Of a DNA stretch of 64,000 nucleotides, positions 49,171-58,225 are shown piece by piece; position 1 is the first letter of the stretch; each line of letters begins with the position of its first letter. Origin of the DNA: Rhizobium phaseoli (GTDB lineage Bacteria; Pseudomonadota; Alphaproteobacteria; Rhizobiales; Rhizobiaceae); the NCBI RefSeq assembly GCF_003985125.1, contig NZ_ML133571.1, positions 248,001-312,000 on the forward strand, given 5' to 3'. The notes under the pieces were generated by a model. The model was not told the origin of the DNA. It saw only the letters and a list, made by a program, of their open reading frames with translations, and did not search any database. The translations under genes were made by a program, and so were the position numbers.

Positions 49171-50004
49171 TCATTCCGCCGGATGCGGCGTCATCGGATG
49201 GCGACCCGTTGAGGACGGCCGCTCTCGCCAGCCGGTTACGCGGTTTACCAGCGCGAAATAAGCGCTGTAGGGAAGCAAGCGCGCCAGCTTCATCAGAGCG
49301 GTGAAACGCTTCGGGAAAGTGATCTCGAAGGCCTGCGATTTCAGACCGGCGGCGATTTGCCGGGCAGCTTCATCGATCGAGACGAGGGCCGGCATGGGAA
49401 AGGCATTCTTTCGCGTGGCCGGCGTGTCGACGAAGCCGGGGCTGATGAGCTGGATGCGGATGCCGATCTTGTCGAGATCGAATTTCAGGCTCTCGGCCAT
49501 ATTGATCAGCGCCGCCTTGGTGGCGCCATAGGCGGCGCCGGTCGGCAAGCCGCCATAGCCGGTGACGGAGGAGACGATGGCAATCTGCCCCTGCCCTTTC
49601 GCCTTCATGTGGCGGATCGCCGGCAAGAGACAGTTGACGACGCCGGAAAGATTGACGGCGAAGCTCTTTTCGAAATCGGCGCGATGCAGGTCCTCGGCAT
49701 GAACGGGCAGATAGATGCCAGCATTGAGGATCGCCATGGCGAGCGTGCCGTGCTCGTATTCGATGGAGGCCATGGCATGTTCCATGTCCTCGGCATCGGT
49801 GACGTCACCGTCGAGAACGACGATGCTGCCGTCAAGGCCGCGGGCCTCGGCCTGCAGCTCGACCAGTTTTTCATGGCTCCTGGCGGTGACGGCGACCTTG
49901 TATCCCTCGCCGGCGAGCTTCAGCGCGAGCGCCCGGCCGATCCCGGAACTCGCGCCCGATATCCAGACGATTCCATGTTCGGGACGGGCGATGAAATCAC
50001 GCAT
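49171..50004 (-). CDS. Short-chain dehydrogenase/reductase
   Basis: A 277-residue classical SDR: nucleotide motif VWISGASSGIGRALAL, NAGIYLP, catalytic Ser in AIVSSVTGYGG, and Tyr-x3-Lys in YGATKAAL. GGAGGAACATGTC precedes ATG 50004. It runs in the same direction as chrR, 101 bases behind it, and its stop abuts the cyclopropane synthase stop. The usual partner set of RpoE-ChrR clusters includes such an SDR. Substrate unknown, perhaps a lipid. Confidence 0.88.
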   Translation of the reverse strand: MRDFIARPEHGIVWISGASSGIGRALALKLAGEGYKVAVTARSHEKLVELQAEARGLDGSIVVLDGDVTDAEDMEHAMASIEYEHGTLAMAILNAGIYLPVHAEDLHRADFEKSFAVNLSGVVNCLLPAIRHMKAKGQGQIAIVSSVTGYGGLPTGAAYGATKAALINMAESLKFDLDKIGIRIQLISPGFVDTPATRKNAFPMPALVSIDEAARQIAAGLKSQAFEITFPKRFTALMKLARLLPYSAYFALVNRVTGWRERPSSTGRHPMTPHPAE

Positions 50005-50104
50005 GACATGTTCCTCCGGCTCAGCCTGATCAACACGAAAACAGGGCCCGGAAGTTTTCATCTCCTCCCGGATTTACGGCTCTATCACACCATTGTGGCT
50101 GCTT

Positions 50105-50749
50105 TCAGCCGATCAGGTCGCCGATCATCTGACGAAGGGATCCGGTGAGCCTGACCGGCCCGTTGGAAACGGCAAAGGCGATGCAGGGCCTGTCCTTTTC
50201 GGCGACCGGCCGATGCTCGACCGTCTCATCGGCGATGGAGATGTCGCCAGGACCAAAATGGCCGCGTTCATCGTTGAAGGCGCCGTCGAGGATGAGGATC
50301 AGCTCCATGCCTTTATGGGTGTGGGCCGGTAATGCGCGGCCCGGACGGATCCACATCAGGCTGACCTCGCAGCCCTGCATGTCGAACGAATAGTCCTTGA
50401 AACCGGGCAAGCGCCGGCGCCACGGCACGTCCTCGGCTTCGAAGCCGAGCAGATCGCGCAAAGCCTGGGGAAATGGCGCCCCTGCCGGCCCCTTGGAAAC
50501 ATGGGATCCGGAGGCGGGAGGCGCAGAGGAAAAGATTGCCGCAAGCCGCTGGTCGCGATCGGCAATGGCGGCTTCCGGTGAGCGCTCCAGGGCTTCCCCG
50601 GCCAAAAGCTCGAGGCTGCTCACCAGGCGTCGATTATCCGGCTTCATTTGCAAATGGGATCGTACCAGCACCCGCGCCGGCTCGGGCAAGGAACCGGCGA
50701 CGTAATGCGCCATCAATGCGTCGATCGTATCGATCTGCTCGTGAACCAT
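50105..50749 (-). CDS. chrR: ChrR-like anti-sigma factor, cysteine-less
   Basis: A 214-residue protein with the two-domain layout of ChrR, the anti-sigma factor of the singlet-oxygen response: an N-terminal sigma-binding domain (LMAHYVAGSLPEPARVLVRS) and a C-terminal cupin (FDMQGCEVSLMWIRPGRALP, AHTHKGMELILILDGAFND). The cupin metal ligands (H-x-H, E) are present. In typical ChrR the N-terminal zinc is held by His plus a C-x2-C after the second helix; here that stretch reads LQMKPDNRR, with no Cys. The frame is open 20 codons upstream, but the ECF-type promoter overlaps that region, so ATG 50749 is the better start. No sigma gene is adjacent. Confidence 0.82.
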   Translation of the reverse strand: MVHEQIDTIDALMAHYVAGSLPEPARVLVRSHLQMKPDNRRLVSSLELLAGEALERSPEAAIADRDQRLAAIFSSAPPASGSHVSKGPAGAPFPQALRDLLGFEAEDVPWRRRLPGFKDYSFDMQGCEVSLMWIRPGRALPAHTHKGMELILILDGAFNDERGHFGPGDISIADETVEHRPVAEKDRPCIAFAVSNGPVRLTGSLRQMIGDLIG

Positions 50750-50803
50750 GTCGGTTTTGGTCACGCCCTGTTGCTGCGTTCCGCTTCGGTTTGTCGTCAT
50801 CTG

Positions 50804-50829
50804 TACGGGTAAAGTCAATCTTCGGATCA
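50804..50829 (-). promoter_or_regulatory. ECF-type promoter of chrR
   Basis: On the minus strand TGATCC (50829-50824), 16 bases, CGTA (50807-50804). TGATCC is the -35 word known for RpoE-ChrR promoters in Rhodobacter. The start point would lie near 50797. Confidence 0.58.
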
Positions 50830-50986
50830 CAGCGCAACCGCCGGATGCCGGGTGATGCGCCTTTTTAGGCAGGAAAGCGAAATTTTGTCGTGGCCGACAG
50901 AGGCATGGAATAGCATTTCTTGCCAACACAGCCTTGTGAAGGGAAAAGACCGTTCTTAAAGTAAGAGTTCGAAAGAGGCAGATTCC

Positions 50987-52024
50987 ATGACCTTCCACCC
51001 CTCCGTCCTCGAAGCCATCGGCAACACGCCCCTGATCAAACTCAAGGGCGCCTCGGCGGCAACCGGCTGCACCATTCTCGGCAAGGCCGAGTTCCTGAAC
51101 CCCGGCCAGTCGGTCAAGGATCGTGCTGCGCTCTTCATCATTCGTGACGCCGAGCGGAAGGGGCTGCTTCGGCCCGGCGGCGTCATCGTCGAAGGCACGG
51201 CCGGCAATACCGGCATCGGGCTGACGCTGGTCGCCAAGGCACTCGGCTACCGCACCGTCATCGTCATCCCGGAAACGCAGAGCCAGGAAAAGAAGGACGC
51301 GCTGAAACTGCTTGGCGCCGAACTCGTCGAAGTGCCCGCCGTTCCCTACAAGAACCCGAACAACTACGTGAAGGTATCGGGGCGGCTTGCCGAGCAAATG
51401 GCAAAGAGCGAGCCGAACGGCGCGATCTGGGCAAACCAGTTCGACAACGTCGCCAACCGGCAGGCACATGTCGAAACGACCGCACCGGAAATCTGGAAGG
51501 ACACCGACGGCAAGATCGACGGCTTTATCTGCTCCGTTGGTTCCGGCGGTACGCTGGCAGGTGTCGCTGCCGGCCTCAAGGCTTTCAAGGCCGACATCAA
51601 GATCGGCATCGCCGATCCCGATGGTGCCGCTCTCTATGAATTCTACCAGAACGGCACGCTGAAATCCGAAGGTTCATCGATCACCGAAGGCATCGGCCAG
51701 GGCCGCATCACCGCCAATCTCGAAGGCTTCACGCCGGACTTTTCCTATCGGATCTCCGATGCCGAAGCCCTTCCCTATCTTTTCGATCTCGTCGAAAACG
51801 AAGGCCTGTGCCTCGGCGGCTCGACGGCGATCAATATTGCCGGCGCCGTCAATCTCGCCCGGGATCTCGGCCCAGGTCACACGGTGGTGACAATCCTCTG
51901 CGACTACGGCAACCGCTATCAGTCGAAACTCTTCAACCCGGATTTCCTGAGGTCGAAAGGACTGCCCGTTCCGGGCTGGATGGCGAGGTCGTCCGACATA
52001 CATGTTCCCTACGAACCCGTGTGA
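50987..52024 (+). CDS. cysK: Cysteine synthase A
   Basis: The 345-residue pyridoxal-phosphate enzyme makes cysteine from O-acetylserine and sulfide. The PLP lysine is Lys44 in NPGQSVKDRA. The phosphate loop is GTAGNTGIGL, and the substrate loop is SVGSGGTLAGVA. The length and the insert GRLAEQMAKSEPNGAIWANQ are usual for the alphaproteobacterial form. A ribosome site AAGAGG-type lies before ATG 50987. It leads a sulfur-related operon with alaX and sseA. Confidence 0.95.
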   Translation: MTFHPSVLEAIGNTPLIKLKGASAATGCTILGKAEFLNPGQSVKDRAALFIIRDAERKGLLRPGGVIVEGTAGNTGIGLTLVAKALGYRTVIVIPETQSQEKKDALKLLGAELVEVPAVPYKNPNNYVKVSGRLAEQMAKSEPNGAIWANQFDNVANRQAHVETTAPEIWKDTDGKIDGFICSVGSGGTLAGVAAGLKAFKADIKIGIADPDGAALYEFYQNGTLKSEGSSITEGIGQGRITANLEGFTPDFSYRISDAEALPYLFDLVENEGLCLGGSTAINIAGAVNLARDLGPGHTVVTILCDYGNRYQSKLFNPDFLRSKGLPVPGWMARSSDIHVPYEPV

Positions 52025-52029
52025 GACCC

Positions 52030-52767
52030 ATGCCCGTCAATGCCCTCTATCGTGACGACTTCTATCTCTCGACATGCGAGGCGGTCGTCACCGCCATTCA
52101 CGACGACGGGGGCATCGAACTCGACCAGACCTGCTTCTATGCCGCATCGGGCGGCCAGCCCGGTGACACCGGTCAGCTTGAACGCGCCGACGGCAGCAAG
52201 ATCGCGCTCGGTCAGACGAAACATGGTGCGAGCAAGGATATCATCATCCATGTGCCGCTCGAAAATGAGCCGCAGCCTGAGATCGGCGAAACCCTGGTGC
52301 TGCATGTCGATTGGCCGCGCCGCTACAGGCTGATGCGCATGCACACGGCCTGCCACTTGCTGTCCGTCGTCTGCTCCTATCCGATCACCGGGGCGGCGGT
52401 CGGCGAGGAGGAAAGCCGCATCGACTTCGACATGAGCGAGACGATCGACAAGGACGAGGTCACGGCCAGGCTGATGGAACTGGTCGGCCAGAACCATCCG
52501 GTTTATCTGCAATGGATCACCGACGACGAGCTTGCGGCCAATCCCGATATCGTCAAATCGAAGAATGTGCGCCCGCCGATGGGGCTCGGGCGGGTCAGCC
52601 TCGTCTGCATCGGCAAGAACTCCTCGATTGACAGCCAGCCCTGCGGCGGCACACATGTCTCTGAGACGCAGGAAGTCGGCCAGATTCACATCGCCAAGAT
52701 CGAAAAGAAGGGCAAGGAGAACCGGCGCTTCCGCATCCGCTTCGGCGTGCCCGGCGACGAAGCCTGA
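52030..52767 (+). CDS. alaX: Alanyl-tRNA editing protein AlaX
   Basis: A 245-residue trans-editing protein that deacylates Ser-tRNA-Ala or Gly-tRNA-Ala. Zinc ligands are seen as His105 and His109 (HTACH) and Cys205 and His209 (CGGTH). It also has the beta-barrel half (DQTCFYAASGGQPGDTGQL) typical of the long AlaX-M type. It begins five bases after cysK. Confidence 0.94.
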   Translation: MPVNALYRDDFYLSTCEAVVTAIHDDGGIELDQTCFYAASGGQPGDTGQLERADGSKIALGQTKHGASKDIIIHVPLENEPQPEIGETLVLHVDWPRRYRLMRMHTACHLLSVVCSYPITGAAVGEEESRIDFDMSETIDKDEVTARLMELVGQNHPVYLQWITDDELAANPDIVKSKNVRPPMGLGRVSLVCIGKNSSIDSQPCGGTHVSETQEVGQIHIAKIEKKGKENRRFRIRFGVPGDEA

Positions 52768-52782
52768 CAAGGGAGACCATTA

Positions 52783-53652
52783 ATGACTGAGAGCAAGAGC
52801 CGTTTCGTCGTCTCCGCCGACTGGCTGCAGGGCGAGCTCGGCAAACCGGATCTGCGTGTGCTCGACGCTTCCTTCTATCTGCCGGCGCAGAAACGCGATG
52901 CCGATGCCGAATATGCGGCTGGCCATATTCCCGGCGCCATCCGTTTCGATCAGGACAAGATCGCCGACCATTCGACGTCGCTGCCGCATACGATCCCCTC
53001 GCCCGACTATTTCGCCACCGAAGTCGGCCGGCTCGGCATCAGCGAGAATGATCGCATCGTCGTCTATGACGGCATCGGGCTGTTCGCCTCGCCGCGCGTC
53101 TGGTGGCTGTTTCGGGTAATGGGGGCAAAGAACGTCTTCGTGCTCGATGGCGGGCTTGACGGCTGGAAAGCCGAAGGCCGTCCGCTCGAAACCGCCGCGC
53201 CGCCCTATGCGCCGGCGACCTTCACTCCTGATTTCGACGAAAGCCGCGTGGTGACGCTCGATACGATGCGCGACATCGTCTCAAGCGGCGTGATGCAGAT
53301 CGCCGATGCCCGCAGCGCCGGCCGTTTCGCCGCCACCGAGCCTGAGCCGCGGGCCGGCATGCGCTCCGGCCATATGCCCGGCGCCCGCAGCCTGCCTTCC
53401 GGCGTCTTTGCCAGCCAGGGCCGGTTCAAATCACTGCCCGAACTCCGCCAGACGATCGAGGATGCCGGCATCGATCTTTCGAAGCCGGTCGTCACCTCCT
53501 GCGGCTCGGGAATCACGGCGGCGATCATCACGCTGGCGCTGGAATCGCTCGGCCATCATGACAACAAGCTTTACGACGGTTCCTGGAGCGAATGGGGCAG
53601 TCGTGACGATACGCCTGTCGTCACCGGCCCGCCGACGCCGGTCAAAGCCTGA
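52783..53652 (+). CDS. sseA: 3-mercaptopyruvate sulfurtransferase
   Basis: The 289-residue protein has two rhodanese domains. The first ends in YDGIGLFASPRVWWLF and is inactive; the second carries catalytic Cys240 in TSCGSGITA. The active loop CG-S-G-x-T/V is that of mercaptopyruvate rather than thiosulfate enzymes. It transfers sulfur to thiols or cyanide. It lies 15 bases after alaX and six before the GNAT gene. Confidence 0.93.
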   Translation: MTESKSRFVVSADWLQGELGKPDLRVLDASFYLPAQKRDADAEYAAGHIPGAIRFDQDKIADHSTSLPHTIPSPDYFATEVGRLGISENDRIVVYDGIGLFASPRVWWLFRVMGAKNVFVLDGGLDGWKAEGRPLETAAPPYAPATFTPDFDESRVVTLDTMRDIVSSGVMQIADARSAGRFAATEPEPRAGMRSGHMPGARSLPSGVFASQGRFKSLPELRQTIEDAGIDLSKPVVTSCGSGITAAIITLALESLGHHDNKLYDGSWSEWGSRDDTPVVTGPPTPVKA

Positions 53653-53657
53653 CCGCC

Positions 53658-54218
53658 ATGGGAAAGACACCCGCTTCGCTGAAAGCTCACATTACGCGGC
53701 TCGAAATGACGGGAGCGCCGAAGGCCAGCATGCCGGTGCCGGTCAATATCCAGACGGCGATCATGCGCGCGCCCGGCATACCGCTGCCCTTCTACCGCTA
53801 TCTCTACCGGCAGGTCGGCGCGCGCTGGCAGTGGGTGGACCGGCTGCGCATGAGCGACGAGCAGCTTGCCGCGACACTGAACGACAAGCGCAACAATATC
53901 AGCGTTCTCTATGTGAACGGGGCGCCGGCCGGCTTCTATGAATATTTCTGCGAAGACGAGGAGACCATCGAACTCAGCCATTTCGGCCTGATCGAACATG
54001 CGCTCGGCCTCGGCATCGGCAAATGGTTCCTGCTGCAGGCGCTCTATGCCATCTGGTCGCTCAATCCGAAGCGCGTCACCACGACCACCAACAATCTCGA
54101 CCATCCGCGCGCGTTGCAGCTCTATCAAATGTACGGCTTTTCCCCGGTTTCAACCGGCACTGGCATCGTCCGGCCGCTCAGCGACAAGGAACTGCTGGAG
54201 ATCGCGCGGAAGGGCTGA
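53658..54218 (+). CDS. GNAT-family N-acetyltransferase
   Basis: The 186-residue protein has the GNAT fold: an N-terminal strand pair, GFYEYFCEDEETIELSHFGL, the acetyl-CoA loop LGIGKWFLLQAL, and TTTNNLDHPRALQLYQMYGF near the C-terminus. Q/R-x2-G-x-G/A reads as GLGIGK here. It is probably co-transcribed with cysK-alaX-sseA. Substrate unknown. Confidence 0.86.
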   Translation: MGKTPASLKAHITRLEMTGAPKASMPVPVNIQTAIMRAPGIPLPFYRYLYRQVGARWQWVDRLRMSDEQLAATLNDKRNNISVLYVNGAPAGFYEYFCEDEETIELSHFGLIEHALGLGIGKWFLLQALYAIWSLNPKRVTTTTNNLDHPRALQLYQMYGFSPVSTGTGIVRPLSDKELLEIARKG

Positions 54219-54297
54219 TGGCTTGGTCTGCTTTCCGGTGCATCTGTCTGCGTGCTGACCACCTCAAGTACCCAGGCTATGTGGTGAACGCCTCCAC

Positions 54298-54448
54298 CTC
54301 CCCTCCCTTCATTCCTTTGCCCGGCACAGGAATCCAGCCACGGCGCGTCTGCGCCGTGAATGAAGCAACACTTCAAGGGAAGAGTCTCCCGCGCCCAAGG
54401 ACTTGGGCGCGCTGGATCCCTGTGACGAGCACAGGGAGGGCGTAGTAA
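54298..54448. repeat. Rhizobial mosaic repeat element 1
   Basis: The ends are inverted copies: a CACAGGAATCCAGC word near 54330 and GCTGGATCCCTGTG near 54411. Two perfect inner hairpins lie between, CACGGCGC/GCGCCGTG near 54340 and GCGCCCAA/TTGGGCGC near 54392. This is the form of RIME-type intergenic elements of rhizobia. Confidence 0.65.
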
Positions 54449-54518
54449 GTGCCGGCCTAATGAAGCACCCGTTGTGATGTATCTCTGTACGCTGGCGGCG
54501 AGTTTGGCGAGAACGCCA

Positions 54519-54626
54519 ACCACACTCTCCGTCGTCCTCGGCCTTGAGCCGAGGACCCATGCCACGGATGCTGGTGGATGCCGTGTGGATGCTCGGCTCA
54601 AGGCCGAGCATGACGGAGGGTGGGGT
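54519..54626. repeat. Rhizobial mosaic repeat element 2
   Basis: CTCCGTCGT and an inverted GACGGAG flank two hairpins, CCTCGGC-TTGA-GCCGAGG and GCTCGGC-TCAA-GGCCGAGC. It is another multi-copy type common in Rhizobium intergenic DNA. Confidence 0.62.
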
Positions 54627-54877
54627 GGGCAGGAGAAACCATTCACCGCGCAGATGCCGGTGTCAGTGACGCCATCGGCACGCGAAACCAGACAATGCCA
54701 GCCACGGCCTAAACTGACTTGGTGAGGGAGGAGAGTGGCATTTCCCTCAAACGTTGATGAATTGGCTGCCTGGCGTTTTGCAACGGCGATCTCGACAAAC
54801 AACAACTGGCGCAAGAAACGGGTGGCTTGGATGGCGGTCCGGGCGCAATTTCATGGCGATCACAAAGGAGATTTGCC

Positions 54878-55387
54878 ATGACCGCCATCCGTTTTGCCGC
54901 CATGCCGACTGCCGATGCCAGAGCCCTCTGGGACGGCAGCCGCGACGCCTATGACAATCTGCCCGAGACGATGATATCAGACGGTGACGGCAACCCTTGC
55001 CGCCACTGCCTGCAGGATATCGACGAGGGCGAGGAAATGCTGGTTTTCGCCTACCGGCCCTTCCCGGAACTGCAGCCCTATGCCGAAACCGGGCCGATCT
55101 TCCTGCACAAGCAGCGCTGCGCGCGTTACGCCGCGGAGGAAATCCTGCCGCCGGTGCTGACGACCAGCCGCGATTTCATCGTGCGCGGCTACGGCGAAAA
55201 CAACCGCATTGTCTATGGCACCGGCGCGGTGACCGCTATTGCCGATATTCCCGCCTATGCCGAGACATTGCTGGCACGGCCCGAGATTGCCTATGTGCAT
55301 GTGCGCTCGGCCCGCAACAACTGCTTCCAGTGCCGGATCGACAAGGCAAACGCGCCGGCCCTGACGGAGACCGGCGCCCTCACCTAA
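54878..55387 (+). CDS. DUF1203 family protein
   Basis: A 169-residue protein of the DUF1203 type: PCRHCLQDIDEGEEMLVFAY near residue 40, IFLHKQRCARYA, RDFIVRGYGENNRIVYGTGA and the C-terminal YVHVRSARNNCFQCRI. The paired cysteines (CRHC, CFQC) suggest metal binding. AAAGGAG precedes ATG 54878. The family is uncharacterised. Confidence 0.85.
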   Translation: MTAIRFAAMPTADARALWDGSRDAYDNLPETMISDGDGNPCRHCLQDIDEGEEMLVFAYRPFPELQPYAETGPIFLHKQRCARYAAEEILPPVLTTSRDFIVRGYGENNRIVYGTGAVTAIADIPAYAETLLARPEIAYVHVRSARNNCFQCRIDKANAPALTETGALT

Positions 55388-55403
55388 CCCAGAGTCAGGC
55401 AGT

Positions 55404-56522
55404 TTACGCCACGTTCAATACGCTCTCCGGCGCGAAGGCTTCGTAGCCGAGGGCTTCGGCGACCGGCTTGCTGGTGATGCGGCCCTTATGCACATTGAGG
55501 CCGTTTCTCAGGTGCTTGTCTTCGGCAATGGCGCGCAGGCCGCGATCGGCGAGCGCCAGCCCATGGACCAGCGTGGCGTTGTTCAGCGCGTGCGCCGAGG
55601 TGACCGGCACGGCGCCGGGCATGTTGGCGACGCAGTAATGCACCACGCCGTCGACTTCGTAGGTCGGATCGGAATGGGTCGTCGCATGCGAGGTCTCGAA
55701 GCAACCGCCCTGGTCGATGGCGACGTCGACGATAACGGAGCCCCTTTTCATGCCGGACAGCATTTCGCGCGTGACGAGCTTCGGGGCAGCCGCGCCGGGA
55801 ATGAGCACGGCGCCGATGACGAGGTCGGCCGAAAAGACCTCCTCCTCCAATGCCTGGATGCTGGAATAACGCGTGTGCACGCGGCCCGCAAAAATGTCGT
55901 CGAGTTGGCGAAGGCGCGGCAGCGACTTGTCGAGAATGCTGACATCGGCGCCGAGGCCGGCGGCCATTCTGGCGGCGTGCAGGCCAACGACGCCGCCACC
56001 GATCACCGTGACCTTGGCCGGCAGCACACCGGGTACGCCGCCAAGCAGGACGCCGAGACCACCATTGGCCTTCTGCAGCACGGTCGCTCCCGCCTGGATC
56101 GACAGCCGTCCCGCCACTTCCGACATCGGCGCCAGCAGCGGCAAGCCGCCGCGGTCGTCGGTTACCGTCTCATAGGCGATGGCAGTGACGCCGGAGGCGA
56201 CCAGACCCTTGGTCTGCTCGGGGTCGGGCGCCAGATGCAGATAGGTGTAGAGAAGCTGACCGTCGCGCAGCTGCGCCCATTCGGAGGGCTGCGGCTCCTT
56301 CACCTTGACGATCATGTCGCACTTTTCGAAGATATCCTTGGCGGAGGCGGCGATCTTCGCGCCAGCCGCAGCGTAGGCGGCGTCATCGGCGCCGATGCCG
56401 GCGCCCGCCTTGGTCTCCACCCAGACCTCGTGGCCATGGGCGACGTATTCGCGCACCGAAGCCGGCGTCAGGCCGACGCGATATTCATGGTTCTTGATTT
56501 CCTTCGGGCAACCGACACGCAT
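55404..56522 (-). CDS. ald: Alanine dehydrogenase
   Basis: The 372-residue NAD-dependent enzyme interconverts L-alanine and pyruvate with ammonium. It starts [20 protein letters not shown], the family N-terminus with the substrate arginine. The nucleotide motif is [20 protein letters not shown], and [20 protein letters not shown] is the C-terminal signature. Start 56522 has GAGAGGAACG before it. The Lrp-type gene on the other strand is probably its regulator (AldR arrangement). Confidence 0.97.
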   Translation of the reverse strand: MRVGCPKEIKNHEYRVGLTPASVREYVAHGHEVWVETKAGAGIGADDAAYAAAGAKIAASAKDIFEKCDMIVKVKEPQPSEWAQLRDGQLLYTYLHLAPDPEQTKGLVASGVTAIAYETVTDDRGGLPLLAPMSEVAGRLSIQAGATVLQKANGGLGVLLGGVPGVLPAKVTVIGGGVVGLHAARMAAGLGADVSILDKSLPRLRQLDDIFAGRVHTRYSSIQALEEEVFSADLVIGAVLIPGAAAPKLVTREMLSGMKRGSVIVDVAIDQGGCFETSHATTHSDPTYEVDGVVHYCVANMPGAVPVTSAHALNNATLVHGLALADRGLRAIAEDKHLRNGLNVHKGRITSKPVAEALGYEAFAPESVLNVA

Positions 56523-56678
56523 TGGCGTTCCTCTCATTTTGTCTCCGCGGTCGCGGATCTCCTCGCAGGATGAATCCAACCACCAAGACAACGAAATGTC
56601 CTTGCAAAGACGATTTGCACGGAAGCGATTTTTCGCGGATTATTGCGCGATCATCATTATTTTTCGAAGGTTCCTCGA

Positions 56679-57140
56679 ATGACTGCTCTCGACACCATCG
56701 ATCTTGCGATTCTCAAGGTCCTGCAGGCCAATGCCCGCATCACCAACGCCGAGCTTGCCGAAAAGATCGGGCTGTCGCCTTCGGCCTGTTCGCGCCGGCT
56801 CGACATCCTCGAACGAAGCGGTGTCATCGGCGGCTATCACGCCCGGCTTTCGCACAAGGCACTCGACTACAAGATGATTGCCATCGTGCATATCTCGCTC
56901 TCCGGCCAGTTCGCCAAGACGCTGGCGGAATTCGAGGCGGCGGTGAAACTCTGCCCGAACGTGCTCGTCTGTTACCTGATGTCGGGCGAATATGATTATA
57001 TCCTCCGGGTCGCCGCCCGCGATCTCGAGGATTACGAGCGTATCCATCGTGACTGGCTGTCGGCGCTTCCCCATGTGGTCAAAATCAATTCGAGCTTCGC
57101 GCTCAGAGAAATCATCGACAGGCCGAATGTGGGGCTTTGA
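56679..57140 (+). CDS. Lrp/AsnC-family regulator (AldR-like)
   Basis: This 153-residue regulator has an N-terminal helix-turn-helix (LAILKVLQANARITNAELAE, GLSPSACSRRLDIL) and a C-terminal RAM ligand-binding domain (IAIVHISLSGQFAKTLAEFE, YLMSGEYDYILRVAARDLED). It lies divergently from ald over a 156-base spacer, the classical arrangement for an activator or repressor responding to alanine. ATG 56679 follows an AAGG-type site. Confidence 0.93.
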   Translation: MTALDTIDLAILKVLQANARITNAELAEKIGLSPSACSRRLDILERSGVIGGYHARLSHKALDYKMIAIVHISLSGQFAKTLAEFEAAVKLCPNVLVCYLMSGEYDYILRVAARDLEDYERIHRDWLSALPHVVKINSSFALREIIDRPNVGL

Positions 57141-57211
57141 GACCTTGCATCTTCGTTGAAAGCCTGCCCAGACTTTGGCGCGCCCAGGCGTTTCCCGTTC
57201 AATGGCAAATC

Positions 57212-58108
57212 ATGACATCGAAGACCCACGGTTATATTTTCGCTCTGCTGGCGATCACCATCTTCTCTCTGCAGGACGCCATCTCGAAACATCTGGCGTC
57301 GACGTACCCGCCGATCTTCGTGACGATGATCCGTTATTGGGCCTTCGCGCTGTTCACGATCGTCCTCGCGTCGAAGATGCGCGGCGGCCTCAAGGCGACG
57401 GCCCGCACCAAACGGCCGCTTCTTCAGGTGGTGCGCGGCGTGCTGCTTGCCGTCCAGGTGGTTCTGGCCATCACCTGCTTTGCCGTGATCGGCCTTGCCC
57501 GCTCACAAGCGATCTTTTCCGCGACGCCGATCCTGATCGCGCTGCTGTCGATGCCGATCCTCGGCGAGCGGGTCGGATGGCGACGGTGGACGGCGATTAG
57601 CGTCGGGCTTTTCGGAGTGCTGCTGATCCTGAAGCCGGAAGGCGAGTTTTTCGATGTGAAGCTGCTTCTGGCCATTCTTTCGTGCTTCAACTTCGCCTTC
57701 TATGTCATCGCCACCCGTCTCGCCAGCCGCGACGATTCGTCGATGACCAGCTTCTTCTATACCGGCGTCATCGGCGCCATCACGATGACCGCCATCGGCC
57801 CGTTCTACTGGAGCTGGATGTCCGTGGGAGACTGGGGCTGGATGGCGCTCGTCTGCATGACCAGCATTTCCAGCCACTATTTCCTGATCCGCGCCTACGA
57901 TCTTCTCGATGCCGCCGCCGTCCAGCCGCTGACCTATCTGTCACTGGTCTATGCCTCGATCATCGGTGTAGCGATCTATGACGAAACGCTCAGTCTCAAC
58001 ACTATCATCGGCTCGATCATCGTCGTTGCAGCCGGCATTTTCACCGTCTGGCGCGAGCACGTGGTGGGCCGCAGGGCGGCTGTCGCTCGAGTTCCGCGCG
58101 CCCAATAG
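57212..58108 (+). CDS. EamA/DMT-family transporter
   Basis: A 298-residue inner-membrane protein with ten predicted helices in two EamA repeats. The first begins GYIFALLAITIFSLQDAISK; the second ends YLSLVYASIIGVAIYDETLS. It likely exports small metabolites or amino acids. The start has no clear Shine-Dalgarno; ATG 57212 gives the family length, though the frame is open 25 codons upstream. Confidence 0.88.
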   Translation: MTSKTHGYIFALLAITIFSLQDAISKHLASTYPPIFVTMIRYWAFALFTIVLASKMRGGLKATARTKRPLLQVVRGVLLAVQVVLAITCFAVIGLARSQAIFSATPILIALLSMPILGERVGWRRWTAISVGLFGVLLILKPEGEFFDVKLLLAILSCFNFAFYVIATRLASRDDSSMTSFFYTGVIGAITMTAIGPFYWSWMSVGDWGWMALVCMTSISSHYFLIRAYDLLDAAAVQPLTYLSLVYASIIGVAIYDETLSLNTIIGSIIVVAAGIFTVWREHVVGRRAAVARVPRAQ

Positions 58109-58225
58109 GACGCTCTATCGCTTTGATAAAAACGTTCGGCGCAGAAAGACCGTCTGTCGCTTATCGTCCTGTTCCTCGTCGCATTTCAGTGCACATGGGT
58201 AGAGCGATCATTCTACTTTTCTCCA

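Larger units (their letters stand above)
54219..54877. other. Repeat-filled spacer
   Basis: No gene is convincing in these 659 bases. Two hairpin-rich repeat elements fill most of it, and open frames on both strands here arise from the repeats. Confidence 0.65.
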
